From the NCBI GenBank assembly GCA_027062125.1, contig JAMOTW010000033.1:1-52212 (forward strand): a stretch of 52,212 bases of DNA. The letters are read 5' to 3'. The notes under the pieces were generated by a model that was not told the origin of the DNA, did no database searches, and was given only the letters and a program-made list of their open reading frames with translations. This document shows positions 8,480-16,289 of this stretch, piece after piece. A program made the translations under genes and the position numbers. The first letter of the stretch is position 1, and every line of letters starts with the position of its first letter. Origin of the DNA: Thermococcus sp. GTDB taxonomy: Archaea; Methanobacteriota_B; Thermococci; Thermococcales; Thermococcaceae.

Positions 8480-9781
8480 ATGGAGAGAAAGGGATTCAGC
8501 TGGGGTGTGGTGCTCGGCCTCGCTTTGCTCGGCTTCAGCAGGAGCGTCGGCTGGGCGCTGAACAAGGGTTTGTCCTTCCCCCTGCTCTCGAGTTACACCG
8601 GTTCCGCCTTCGTTAAGGGAACCATACTGGCCGTCGAGGGTCTCATCGGTCTGTTCATACCCGTTCTGTTCGGCTATTACAGCGATACCCTCAGGTCGGG
8701 ACACGGCAGGAGGAGGCCCTTCATCATGGTCGGCGGCATTATGGCCGGAATAGCGGCGTTGCTCATCTACACCGCCTACGTGATGAACGTCCCGCTCTGG
8801 GGCTTCGCCTTAGCTCTGGGCTTCTTCTACTTCGCCATGCACACCTACACGGCCCAGTACCGCGCTTTGATGCCGGACACGGTTGAGAGCGGTCACCGTG
8901 GGAAGGCGAGCGGGGTGATTACGCTCCTCGAGTGGGCGGGCAACCTCTTCCTCTTCGGCCTGGCCGGCTTCCTCATAGCCAGGGCCGTTGCCGAGACTGG
9001 GGAGAGTGAGGGGATAAAGGCGCTGGCCCAGACGCCGTACCTCAAGGTGCCCTTCATAGTCACCGCCCTCTTCCTCATCGGGGCCGCCCTCTTTGTCTAC
9101 TTCATCGTCAGGGAACCCAAGGCGCCGGAGGTGGAGGAAGAGGAGGGCCTCTGGGACTACCTCAAGAGCATAGTCGAGAACCGCGACTTCCTCAAGTTCT
9201 ACTCGGCGCAGACCCTCTGGTGGATGAGCTTCGAGTTCATAGCCATGTTCCTCTACGGAATTCTGGCTTACATCCTCCACGGCTCCGCCGACGAGGAGAG
9301 CATAAAAGCTGTCACTTCCCTCGGCCTATACCTCATGGCCCTGTTCAACGTGACGGTGCTCATAGGGGCGCTCCCGGGAGGCATAATCTACGACAGGCTC
9401 GGGAGGAGGCTGAGCATAATCCTCGGCGGGGTCATCTTCGCCCTGCCCCAGCTCTGGGGCTGGTTCATCCACAGCCAGACCGAGATAGTAATCGCCCTCG
9501 GAATAGCCGGAATCGGCTGGGGAATCCTGATGGCGGCATCCTACCCTGTAATCGGCGACCTCCTCACGAAGTTTGAGAGGGAGGCCTTCACAGGGCGCTA
9601 CTACGGCTTCTTCGAGGCGACCCGCTCGCTCCCGGTTCTCCTCGCCGGAGTCGTGGGCGGGGCAATAGTCGACCTCGCCGGCGGAAACTACAAGGTGCTC
9701 TTCCCCATCGGCGCGATAATGGTTCTCCTGGCGATGCCGATGATATGGGCCATGAAGAACCTGGAGGCCGGGAGGGGTTGA
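8480..9781 (+). CDS. MFS transporter, GPH/SLC45-like sugar carrier 2
   Basis: 433 residues, about 12 membrane helices. The helix 2-3 loop SDTLRSGHGRRRPFIMVGG again carries the GRRRP signature, and the second half repeats it as DRLGRRLSIILGG. The start ATG follows GGGGGTGA at a good distance. Sequence similarity to carrier 1 is family-level only, so this looks like an old duplication or independent recruitment rather than a recent tandem copy. A charged loop rich in Glu (about residues 212-230, EVEEEEG) separates the two six-helix halves. The substrate is unknown. Confidence 0.87.
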   Translation: MERKGFSWGVVLGLALLGFSRSVGWALNKGLSFPLLSSYTGSAFVKGTILAVEGLIGLFIPVLFGYYSDTLRSGHGRRRPFIMVGGIMAGIAALLIYTAYVMNVPLWGFALALGFFYFAMHTYTAQYRALMPDTVESGHRGKASGVITLLEWAGNLFLFGLAGFLIARAVAETGESEGIKALAQTPYLKVPFIVTALFLIGAALFVYFIVREPKAPEVEEEEGLWDYLKSIVENRDFLKFYSAQTLWWMSFEFIAMFLYGILAYILHGSADEESIKAVTSLGLYLMALFNVTVLIGALPGGIIYDRLGRRLSIILGGVIFALPQLWGWFIHSQTEIVIALGIAGIGWGILMAASYPVIGDLLTKFEREAFTGRYYGFFEATRSLPVLLAGVVGGAIVDLAGGNYKVLFPIGAIMVLLAMPMIWAMKNLEAGRG

Positions 9782-9831
9782 ATGCCACCTTTCAATTTTT
9801 CCAGCTGGACTGAGAGATAGGGGGATGGCGT

Positions 9832-10695
9832 ATGATACTGTCGATCATTGCACTTCTTATCGTGGCGTTCCTGGCATTTGCGGCTTTCGTGGGTTATAAG
9901 ATGGTGAAGCCGCCGAGGCTCGTTGGAGACTGGACTCCAAAAGACCTCGGCTTTGACTATGAGGACGTGAGCTTTGAGACCGAGGATGGGCTGAAGCTCA
10001 GCGGCTGGTGGGTTCCGAACGGGAGCGATAAAACGGTCATTCCTCTCCACGGCTACACGGCAAGCAGGTGGTACGAGCTCTATATGAAGCCCACTGTCGA
10101 GTTCCTCCTCAAAGAGGGCTACAACGTCTTCGTCTTCGATTTCAGGGCGCATGGAAAGAGTGAGGGAAACTACACCACAGTGGGGGATAAGGAGATAGCG
10201 GACGTTAGAGCGGCCGTGAGGTGGCTGAGGGAGAACCGGCCGGAAGAGGCGAAGCGAATCGGGCTGGTTGGCTTCTCGATGGGTGCGATGCTGACGATAC
10301 GCTCCCTCGCGGAGATTAACGGGGTCTGCTGCGGCGTCGCGGACAGCCCACCGATGCACCTCGATAAGACCGGTGCGAGGGGTCTCAAGTACTTTGCCAA
10401 GCTGCCTGAATGGCTCTACGTCTTCGTCAACCCCTTCACGAAGCTCTTCAGCGGGGGAAAGGAGGTTCATCCGATAGAATACGCCGATAGCGTGAGGAAG
10501 CCGCTCCTCCTCATAGCCGGCGAAAAAGACCCGCTTGTGAAGGTCGAGGAGGTTAGGGAGTTCTACGAGCGCAACAGAAGGATAAACCCCGACGTCGAGC
10601 TCTGGGTTACCGATGCGGCACATGTGAGAACCTTGAAGTTCCATCCGCAGGAGTGGAAGTCGAAGGTTGGCGGGTTCCTCAGGAAATACCTCTGA
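9832..10695 (+). CDS. Membrane-anchored alpha/beta hydrolase
   Basis: 287 residues. An N-terminal hydrophobic segment (about residues 3-24) anchors the protein, followed by an alpha/beta-hydrolase domain of the BAAT/S9-like type. The nucleophile elbow GFSMG places the catalytic Ser at residue 149; the Asp is probably in LLLIAGEKDPLVK and the His in TDAAHVRTLKFHP. The oxyanion region IPLHGYTASRW is present. The SD GGGGGATGG precedes the ATG. It probably acts on an ester or amide at the cell surface; the substrate is unknown. The next gene, also surface-directed, starts 36 bp downstream from what looks like its own TATA box. Confidence 0.85.
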   Translation: MILSIIALLIVAFLAFAAFVGYKMVKPPRLVGDWTPKDLGFDYEDVSFETEDGLKLSGWWVPNGSDKTVIPLHGYTASRWYELYMKPTVEFLLKEGYNVFVFDFRAHGKSEGNYTTVGDKEIADVRAAVRWLRENRPEEAKRIGLVGFSMGAMLTIRSLAEINGVCCGVADSPPMHLDKTGARGLKYFAKLPEWLYVFVNPFTKLFSGGKEVHPIEYADSVRKPLLLIAGEKDPLVKVEEVREFYERNRRINPDVELWVTDAAHVRTLKFHPQEWKSKVGGFLRKYL

Positions 10696-10731
10696 GAAAG
10701 CTTTTTACGCCCTTTCTTCCATTTTGAGCTG

Positions 10732-11463
10732 ATGAGAAAACCCTCCCTTATCCTCGCACTTGCGGTGGTAGTTCTGGTTTCAGTTTCGACCTCCTCCCTG
10801 GGCAGGCCGGCTTACCTTCCGGAATTCGGCCACTTCGCGATCCTGATCCACGACGTCAGCCCTGGCTACCTGCCCCAGCTCCGGGAGATAACGGACATAA
10901 TAGACGGCTACGGCCTCCAGAACGAGACGTACCTCTTCGTGATACCCAACCACGGCGGTGGGGAGCCGATAGGGAACCACCCGGAGTTCGTGGCCTTCCT
11001 GAGAAACCTGAGCAGCGAGGGTTACCACATCGAGCTCCACGGCTACGACCACATCGGAAGGGAATTCGACTGCGAGAGGGACGAGGCTGGTAGGAGGCTT
11101 GAAATGGGCCTGGGGGAGCTCGGGGATGCAGGTTTCGTGCCCGGATACTTCATCCCGCCGAGGTACGCGCTGTCCGGGGATGCTCTGGATGTCCTCCTCT
11201 CCCACAACCTCACCGTCATCGGGGAGGACTTCATCTACCTCCCGAACGGCACGATTTGGCCGATAATCAACCGCGAATACACTTGGTATCTCCCGCATCC
11301 CCTGCTCGACTACCAGCTGGAGAGCGCCAGAACGAGCTACAGGGATACAAAGGGAACGTTCTTCCTCTCCATCCACCCCAAAGCGGTTAACAACGGGGCC
11401 GGGCTGGAGTTTTTGAGGGGGTTTCTGGGCTTTCTGAAGACCCATGAAAAACGGAATCCATGA
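10732..11463 (+). CDS. Secreted DUF2334 / polysaccharide-deacetylase-like protein
   Basis: 243 residues. An N-terminal signal peptide (about residues 5-24, ending near SSLGRPA) precedes a NodB-like fold of the DUF2334 type. The first Asp is in LIHDVSPGYLPQL, and the metal-binding His pair lies in IELHGYDHIGREF (HxxxH spacing). FIPPRYALSGDAL matches the following loop of the family. It may remove acyl groups from an extracellular polymer, but substrate and activity are unproven. The TATA (AAAGCTTTTTACGCC, about 10698-10712) lies so close to the ATG that the mRNA is probably leaderless or nearly so. Confidence 0.82.
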   Translation: MRKPSLILALAVVVLVSVSTSSLGRPAYLPEFGHFAILIHDVSPGYLPQLREITDIIDGYGLQNETYLFVIPNHGGGEPIGNHPEFVAFLRNLSSEGYHIELHGYDHIGREFDCERDEAGRRLEMGLGELGDAGFVPGYFIPPRYALSGDALDVLLSHNLTVIGEDFIYLPNGTIWPIINREYTWYLPHPLLDYQLESARTSYRDTKGTFFLSIHPKAVNNGAGLEFLRGFLGFLKTHEKRNP

Positions 11464-11542
11464 GACGGCCTCGGCTAACCCTCTTCTCCTCACCGCTCAG
11501 CGTGGCTAACGCTCGTCATCGGCCGGGAGAATTTTGGGAGAA

Positions 11543-11555
11543 CCTTTTAAAAAGC
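11543..11555 (+). promoter_or_regulatory. TATA promoter of the box C/D sRNA gene
   Basis: CCTTTTAAAAAGC is centred near 11549. Adding the usual ~26 nt puts transcription start at about 11573-11575, exactly where the G-run of the sRNA terminal stem begins. Confidence 0.7.
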
Positions 11556-11572
11556 AACCGCCGAAGGGAGAA

Positions 11573-11638
11573 GGGGGATGAAGAGCGTTTACCGGTCTGA
11601 TTCGCTACCGGATGAAGAGACTGGCACTGGCTGACCCC
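11573..11638 (+). ncRNA. Box C/D guide sRNA (2'-O-methylation guide)
   Basis: A complete archaeal C/D architecture is visible. Box C is ATGAAGA at 11578-11584 (one mismatch to RTGATGA), D' is CTGA at 11597-11600, C' is ATGAAGA at 11612-11618 and D is CTGA at 11631-11634. Both guides are exactly 12 nt (11585-11596, GCGTTTACCGGT; 11619-11630, GACTGGCACTGG), the canonical archaeal spacing. A terminal stem GGGG(G)/CCCC flanks boxes C and D, and a TATA box sits ~26 nt upstream. By the D+5 rule the predicted targets are the marked G in ACCG[G]UAAACGC and the marked U in CCAG[U]GCCAGUC. I did not match either to a specific rRNA or tRNA position. It lies between the convergent DUF2334 and tmk genes. 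Confidence 0.85.
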
Positions 11639-11646
11639 AAACCGGC

Positions 11647-12270
11647 TCACTTTTTCAGAAGCTCGTGCTCCACGAGTGCGACTATGTCGTTGTGGATGTC
11701 CTCGACGCTCGCGAGGGCGTTTACAATTCTCATCTCCGGGAAGCGCTCCGCTAGCTTGAGGTAGTTCTCGCGCACCCTCTTCTGGAGCTCGGCTATCTTG
11801 TCGAACTCCGTCTTTATGCTCCGCCCGTTTATGCGCTTCATGCTCTCCTTAACGGGCAGATCGAGAAGTATCACGAGATCGGGCCTTATTGCGAATCTGT
11901 TAAGGTCGATAAGCCACTCCAGGTCGAGACCCCTCGCCCACTGATAGGCGAGCGATGAGTAGAAGTACCGGTCCGATATCACGATTTTACCCGCTTCCAC
12001 AGAGGGCTTGATGAGCTTCGCCACGTGCTCTGCCCTGTCGGCGGCGAACAGGAGCGCCTCGGCCTCGTGACTTATCCTGGCACCGTCTATTATGCCCTCC
12101 TTGCCGCCGGTGAGGACGAGCTTTCGGATGAGCTTTCCAAAGGCCGTGTCGGTGGGTTCCTTCGTCAGGACTACTTCGTGCCCCCTTTCCTCGAACCATT
12201 CGGCGAGAAGCTTCGCCTGTGTTGATTTACCGGCGCCATCGATTCCTTCGATAACAATGAACATTCCCAC
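11647..12270 (-). CDS. tmk: Thymidylate kinase (dTMP kinase)
   Basis: 207 residues with the GTG start chosen here. The P-loop [10 protein letters not shown], the [10 protein letters not shown] segment (DR/EP region), the LID/acceptor [15 protein letters not shown] and [12 protein letters not shown] are all typical of archaeal dTMP kinases. It phosphorylates dTMP to dTDP for DNA synthesis. The SD GGAGGTG lies 6 nt before a GTG at 12270-12268 and 12 nt before an ATG at 12264-12262; spacing favours the GTG, but the family usually starts at the MFIVIEG methionine, so both remain possible. TATA-like boxes (CCTTTTAAACCCCC, GCGTTAAAAGGGC) lie upstream on the minus strand. Confidence 0.93.
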   Translation of the reverse strand: MGMFIVIEGIDGAGKSTQAKLLAEWFEERGHEVVLTKEPTDTAFGKLIRKLVLTGGKEGIIDGARISHEAEALLFAADRAEHVAKLIKPSVEAGKIVISDRYFYSSLAYQWARGLDLEWLIDLNRFAIRPDLVILLDLPVKESMKRINGRSIKTEFDKIAELQKRVRENYLKLAERFPEMRIVNALASVEDIHNDIVALVEHELLKK

Positions 12271-12369
12271 AGGTGCCACCTCCAAAATGAACGGGGGATT
12301 ATAGTGGAGCCTGCCCTTTTAACGCTTTTCACTAAAGATTTTTAGGGGGTTTAAAAGGAACCCCAAAAA

Positions 12370-13077
12370 TCAAAGGTTCTTCTTCATGTGGTCGAGGAGC
12401 CTCCACATGCTTCCGAACTCGAGTTCCTCTCCTCCCCTGTAGAACTCCACCATCCCGTCGGGCCTGAAGCGCAGGCCAAAGTCGTAGTCCCCCTTGCTCA
12501 GCTTGTGGAGGAAGACCTCCTTTGGTTTTGGCGGTAGATAGCTGGTCATCATGTCGTTGATGAGCTCGGCCTCGAAGCCGAAGTGGTCGCTCATGCGCGG
12601 GAAGAAGAGCACCGCGGGGGTGTTCATGGCATCGACGAGGGCCTTACCCTCAACGTGGAAGTTGTAGTGCTTGAAGACCTCGTGGAGGAAGTCGTCGAGG
12701 GCGTTGGGGTAGTAGACCGTCGCGCCTATGTCGTTCGGATGGGCCTCTATGAAGCTCCTGCTCTCGAGTATTGCGTTTATCTCGTCGCTGTCGATGCCGC
12801 TGACGTAGACGCGGACGCCGTTGTAGTAGTAGACGTACGCCAGCGGGAGGCCCTTCCTGTGGGCGAAGTCCTTGAGGGCTATGAGGGGGATGAGGCGGAC
12901 GTCCATTATTGTCGAGCCCGTGCTGACGATTCCCACAACCATGGCTCTCTTTCCGTACCTCGATATAGCCCTGCCGTCCCTTCCGACTATTATCGTGCCG
13001 TGGGATATGGTCCCTATGGCCCTTCCAAGGAGGGCCAGCTCCTCCGGGTTGAACCTCGGGGAATAGTATACCTCCAT
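12370..13077 (-). CDS. Phosphohexomutase-like protein lacking catalytic motifs
   Basis: 235 residues, about half the length of a phosphomannomutase. The N-terminus aligns by eye with domain I of the family (IIVGRDGRAISRYGKRAM, then a GIVSTGSTIMDVRLIPLIAL segment). Where active enzymes have the phosphoserine loop TASHNP followed by YNGxK, this protein reads AYVYYYNGVRVYVSG: the YNG remains but the Ser loop is gone. A later KALVDAMNTPAV resembles the VVVDxxNGAG start of domain II, and the metal-binding DGDxDR site appears as FGLRFRPDGMVEF. The start ATG at 13077 follows GAGGTG by 6 nt. It is encoded just after a nucleotidyltransferase, suggesting a regulatory or structural partner role rather than mutase activity (inference). 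Confidence 0.75.
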   Translation of the reverse strand: MEVYYSPRFNPEELALLGRAIGTISHGTIIVGRDGRAISRYGKRAMVVGIVSTGSTIMDVRLIPLIALKDFAHRKGLPLAYVYYYNGVRVYVSGIDSDEINAILESRSFIEAHPNDIGATVYYPNALDDFLHEVFKHYNFHVEGKALVDAMNTPAVLFFPRMSDHFGFEAELINDMMTSYLPPKPKEVFLHKLSKGDYDFGLRFRPDGMVEFYRGGEELEFGSMWRLLDHMKKNL

Positions 13078-13087
13078 TTCCACCACC

Positions 13088-14173
13088 TCAGTCAGGCAGT
13101 ACTATACTCTCCTTTCCAATCCTCGACTCCACCCATATCTTGACGTTGGAGCCGATCTTGCTGAAGTCCTCGATGAGCGTGTTGTCGCCTATGACGCTTC
13201 CGGGCTGGATCACAACGCCCTTTCCAATCTGGACGTTTTCCCCTATTATAGCCTCCCTGATCTCGGCACCGTCCCCTATGGTGGTGCCTGAAAATATCAC
13301 CGAACGCTCTATTTTAACGTTTCGGCCTATTTCGACGTCATCGCCGAGAACCGCGAAGCCCCTAACCTCCGGCCGCCTCAGGACGCATCTCCTGCCGGTG
13401 ACGATTGCCCCGCCGTACTCGAGGTTGCCCTTCAGGCTCTCGGTCCTCAGCCCGGGTAGGAGCAGCCTTCCGAGGAAGACGTCTTCGGTGGCCTGCAGGA
13501 AGCTCGAGGGCCTCCCGACGTCGTTCCAGTATTCGCTGAAGGGAAAACCGTAGAGGGGCAGGTCGTTCTCCAGCATCCGCGGGAAGAGGTCCTTGGAGAA
13601 GTCGAAGTTCCTGGCCCTGGGGACGAGGTCAAAGGCCTCCGGCTCGAAGACGTAGATGCCGGCGTTGACGAGGTTGCTGAAGGCTTCCTCTGGCTTCGGC
13701 TTCTCCTTGAAGCGCAGGATTCTGCCCTCGTTGTCGATTATCGCTATGCCGTACTGGGTCGGGTCTTCCACCTGCGAGAGCGCTATCGTCGCGAGGGCCC
13801 CCTTCGAGCGGTGGTACTCGTAGAGTGCCTTGAGGTCGAGGTTCGTCAGGACATCGCTGGAGACGACGAAAAAGGTATCGTCCATGTGCTTCACAACCTT
13901 CTTGGTGGCTCCAGCGGTTCCGAGCTTTATGTTGTCCCCGTTCGAGTAGTGTATCTCGACTCCCCACCTGCTCCCGTCCCCGAAGTAGTCCATTATGCGC
14001 TCCTTCAGGTAGCCCACTAGGACGTAGACCTCATCGACGCCCGCCTTGACGAGGCTCTGGATGGCGTACTCCATAAGCGGCCGGTTGAAGAATGGTATCA
14101 TCGGTTTGGGTCTGTAGACGGTCAGGGGGAGCAGCCTCGTACCCCTGCCTCCTGCGAGCACAACGGCCTTCAT
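13088..14173 (-). CDS. Sugar-1-phosphate nucleotidyltransferase (mannose-1-phosphate guanylyltransferase-like)
   Basis: 361 residues. The N-terminal nucleotidyltransferase domain begins MKAVVLAGGRGTRLLPLT with the RPKPMIPFFNRPLMEY substrate segment, and has the metal-binding FFVVSSDVLTNLD. From about residue 245 it becomes a left-handed beta-helix of hexapeptide repeats (IGRNVKIERSVIFSGTTIGD and following). This layout fits GDP-mannose pyrophosphorylase or glucose-1-phosphate thymidylyl/uridylyltransferase; which sugar and NTP cannot be read out. The ATG at 14173 is preferred over a GTG at 14185 because it starts the conserved AVVLAGG block. The phosphohexomutase-like gene follows 10 nt after its stop, so they form an operon. 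TATA AAAGTATATTAACTGG lies at 14201-14216. Confidence 0.88.
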   Translation of the reverse strand: MKAVVLAGGRGTRLLPLTVYRPKPMIPFFNRPLMEYAIQSLVKAGVDEVYVLVGYLKERIMDYFGDGSRWGVEIHYSNGDNIKLGTAGATKKVVKHMDDTFFVVSSDVLTNLDLKALYEYHRSKGALATIALSQVEDPTQYGIAIIDNEGRILRFKEKPKPEEAFSNLVNAGIYVFEPEAFDLVPRARNFDFSKDLFPRMLENDLPLYGFPFSEYWNDVGRPSSFLQATEDVFLGRLLLPGLRTESLKGNLEYGGAIVTGRRCVLRRPEVRGFAVLGDDVEIGRNVKIERSVIFSGTTIGDGAEIREAIIGENVQIGKGVVIQPGSVIGDNTLIEDFSKIGSNVKIWVESRIGKESIVLPD

Positions 14174-14271
14174 TACGGGCACCACCCCAATGTATCACTC
14201 CCAGTTAATATACTTTGCGATGCCATCATTACTGAACTCATCGATGCATCAACGTACTTAGTTACTCGACA

Positions 14272-14284
14272 AACTATTTTAAGG
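14272..14284 (+). promoter_or_regulatory. TATA promoter of pckG
   Basis: AACTATTTTAAGG lies about 30 nt before the SD (GGAGGCGAT) of pckG, giving a short leader. The rest of the 141-bp divergent region is AT-rich; only a half-match to the glycolytic-regulon motif (TATCAC near 14193) is seen, and it lies beside the opposite gene. Confidence 0.5.
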
Positions 14285-14314
14285 CATCGCTCAACTTTTC
14301 CCGGAGGCGATAAC

Positions 14315-16189
14315 ATGGAGCCCCTTGAAAGGCTTGAGAAGCTCCTCGATAAAGAGCAGTTTGAAAAGATAAAGGCGATAGACAACCCGGAACTGCACGC
14401 GTTTCTTGCGGAATGGATTGAGTGGCTCGAGCCGGATAAGGTCTTCGTCTGCACGGACAGCGAGGAGGACGAACTCTACGTCCGCTGGAAGGCCCTCTAT
14501 TACGGCGAGGAGAGGATGCTGGAAACCCTCAACCACACCGTCCACTACGACAACTACTACGACCAGGCCAGGGACAAGGCCAACACTGCTATATTAACCC
14601 CCGGGGGAAGGAAGCTCCCCTACATCAACACCAAAGACAGGGAAGAGGGCCTGAAGGAGATACGCGAGCTCATGAAGGGCGTTATGAGGGGCAAGGAGCT
14701 CTTCGTCTGCTTCTTCACCCTCGGGCCAAAGAACTCAATATTCACCATTCCCGCCGTTCAGCTCACCGATTCGGCCTACGTGGCCCACTCCGAGTTCATC
14801 CTCTACAGGAAGGGCTACGAGGAGTTCAAGAGGTTAGGAAGGCAGGCCAGATTCTTCCGCTTCGTCCACTCAGCTGGCGAGCTCGACGAGAGGAAGACGA
14901 GCAGGAACCTCGATAAGAGGAGGATTTACATCGACCTCGAGGACGAGACTGTTTACTCCGTCAACACCCAGTACGGAGGCAATACCATAGGCCTCAAGAA
15001 GCTGGCCTTCCGCCTCACCATCAAGAGGGCCGTTGAGGAGGGCTGGCTCAGTGAGCACATGTTCCTGATGCGCGTCAACGGCCCCAACGGAAGGAAGACC
15101 TACTTCACCGGTGCCTATCCGAGCATGTGCGGAAAAACCTCAACGGCCATGATAAGCTGGGAGAACATAGTCGGCGACGATTTGACCTTCATCCTCCCCG
15201 TCAATGGGGTTGCGAGGGGGGCGAACGTTGAGAAGGGTGTCTTCGGCATCATCCAGGGCGTCAACCCGGAGGACGACCCGATAATATGGCAGATACTCCA
15301 CTCGCCGGTCGAGATAATCTTCTCGAACGTCCTCGTCAAGGACGGCAAGCCCTACTGGAACGACATGGGCGTCCCGATTCCGGATGAGGGTGAGAACCAC
15401 AGCGGAAAGTGGTGGAAGGGCAAGAAGGATGAGGAGGGCAACGAGATACCGCCGAGCCACAAGAACGCGCGCTTCACAGTCTCGCTCGAGCACTTCCCCA
15501 ACGCCGATTTGGAAGCCCTTGAGAACCCGTGCGGCGTTGAAGTCGGCGGCATGATATTCGGCGGCAGGGATGCCGACACCTGGCCGCCAGTGAGGGAGGC
15601 CTTCGACTGGAGGCACGGGGTCATAACGATGGGCGCTTCCCTTGAGAGCGAGACGACGGCCGCTACGCTTGGCAAGGAGGGAGTCAGGGTCTTCAACCCG
15701 ATGGCCATCCTCGACTTCATGAGCGTCCACCTCGGTGACTACATAAGGAACTACCTCGACTTCGAGAAGCGCGTTAGGAAGACCCCCAAGATATTCGCCG
15801 TCAACTACTTCCTCCGCGATGAGGACGGCAACTGGCTCAACCACAAGCTCGACAAGGGCGTCTGGCTCAAGTGGATGGAGTTAAGGGTCCACGGCGACGT
15901 CGATGCCATAGAGACCCCAATAGGCTACATACCGAAGTACGAGGACCTGAGGAGGCTCTTCATGGAGGTCCTGAACAAGGAGTACACGAGGGAGGCCTAC
16001 GAGAAGCAGTTCACGATAAGGGTTCCGGAGCTGCTCGCCAAGATAGACCGCATAGAGGAGATATACGGAAAGCTCGACAACGTCCCCGGGGAGCTGTTCC
16101 AGGTTCTCGAGGAGGAGAGGAAGCGCCTGCTTGAGGCCAGGGAGAAGTACGGTGATTACATCAGCCCCTTTGCCTTTGAGGGGGCCTGA
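14315..16189 (+). CDS. pckG: Phosphoenolpyruvate carboxykinase (GTP)
   Basis: 624 residues, the length of GTP-dependent PEPCKs. The kinase-1a motif is visible as YPSMCGKTSTAM, the region before it as HMFLMRVNGPNGRKTYF, and the guanine-nucleotide region NPCGVEVGGMIFGGRDADTWPPV is typical. It interconverts oxaloacetate + GTP and PEP + GDP + CO2, linking amino-acid-derived C4 acids to gluconeogenesis. The start ATG follows GGAGGCGATAAC. The neighbour malP, on the same strand 100 bp downstream, has its own promoter, so the two are separately controlled. The window contains no other gluconeogenic enzyme. Confidence 0.96.
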   Translation: MEPLERLEKLLDKEQFEKIKAIDNPELHAFLAEWIEWLEPDKVFVCTDSEEDELYVRWKALYYGEERMLETLNHTVHYDNYYDQARDKANTAILTPGGRKLPYINTKDREEGLKEIRELMKGVMRGKELFVCFFTLGPKNSIFTIPAVQLTDSAYVAHSEFILYRKGYEEFKRLGRQARFFRFVHSAGELDERKTSRNLDKRRIYIDLEDETVYSVNTQYGGNTIGLKKLAFRLTIKRAVEEGWLSEHMFLMRVNGPNGRKTYFTGAYPSMCGKTSTAMISWENIVGDDLTFILPVNGVARGANVEKGVFGIIQGVNPEDDPIIWQILHSPVEIIFSNVLVKDGKPYWNDMGVPIPDEGENHSGKWWKGKKDEEGNEIPPSHKNARFTVSLEHFPNADLEALENPCGVEVGGMIFGGRDADTWPPVREAFDWRHGVITMGASLESETTAATLGKEGVRVFNPMAILDFMSVHLGDYIRNYLDFEKRVRKTPKIFAVNYFLRDEDGNWLNHKLDKGVWLKWMELRVHGDVDAIETPIGYIPKYEDLRRLFMEVLNKEYTREAYEKQFTIRVPELLAKIDRIEEIYGKLDNVPGELFQVLEEERKRLLEAREKYGDYISPFAFEGA

Positions 16190-16232
16190 CTGCTCTCTTC
16201 TATTTTCCCTTTCGGCATCTGACGAGCGGCAA

Positions 16233-16246
16233 GACTTTTTAAGGCC
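16233..16246 (+). promoter_or_regulatory. malP: TATA promoter of malP
   Basis: GACTTTTTAAGGCC, centred near 16240, predicts a start near 16266. That start point lies inside the TGM-like operator at 16260-16276, so an occupied operator would block initiation. Confidence 0.65.
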
Positions 16247-16259
16247 GTCGATGATTAAG

Positions 16260-16276
16260 TATCACCCACGATGATA
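16260..16276 (+). promoter_or_regulatory. TGM-like operator (Thermococcales glycolytic motif) at malP
   Basis: TATCACCCACGATGATA matches the TGM consensus TATCAC-N5-GTGATA at 11 of 12 defined positions (ATGATA in place of GTGATA). The TrmB-family regulator Tgr/TrmBL1 binds TGM in Thermococcales: sites downstream of TATA repress glycolytic genes when sugar is absent, sites upstream activate gluconeogenic genes. Here the site is downstream of TATA, as expected for a maltodextrin-degrading enzyme. Confidence 0.75.
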
Positions 16277-16289
16277 TAAGGTGGTTGCC

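Noticed and set aside
14193..14211. Possible TGM (TATCAC half) between the nucleotidyltransferase and pckG
   Set aside because: Only one half matches; the other half agrees at about 3 of 6 positions, and it lies beside the opposite gene's start rather than at the pckG promoter.
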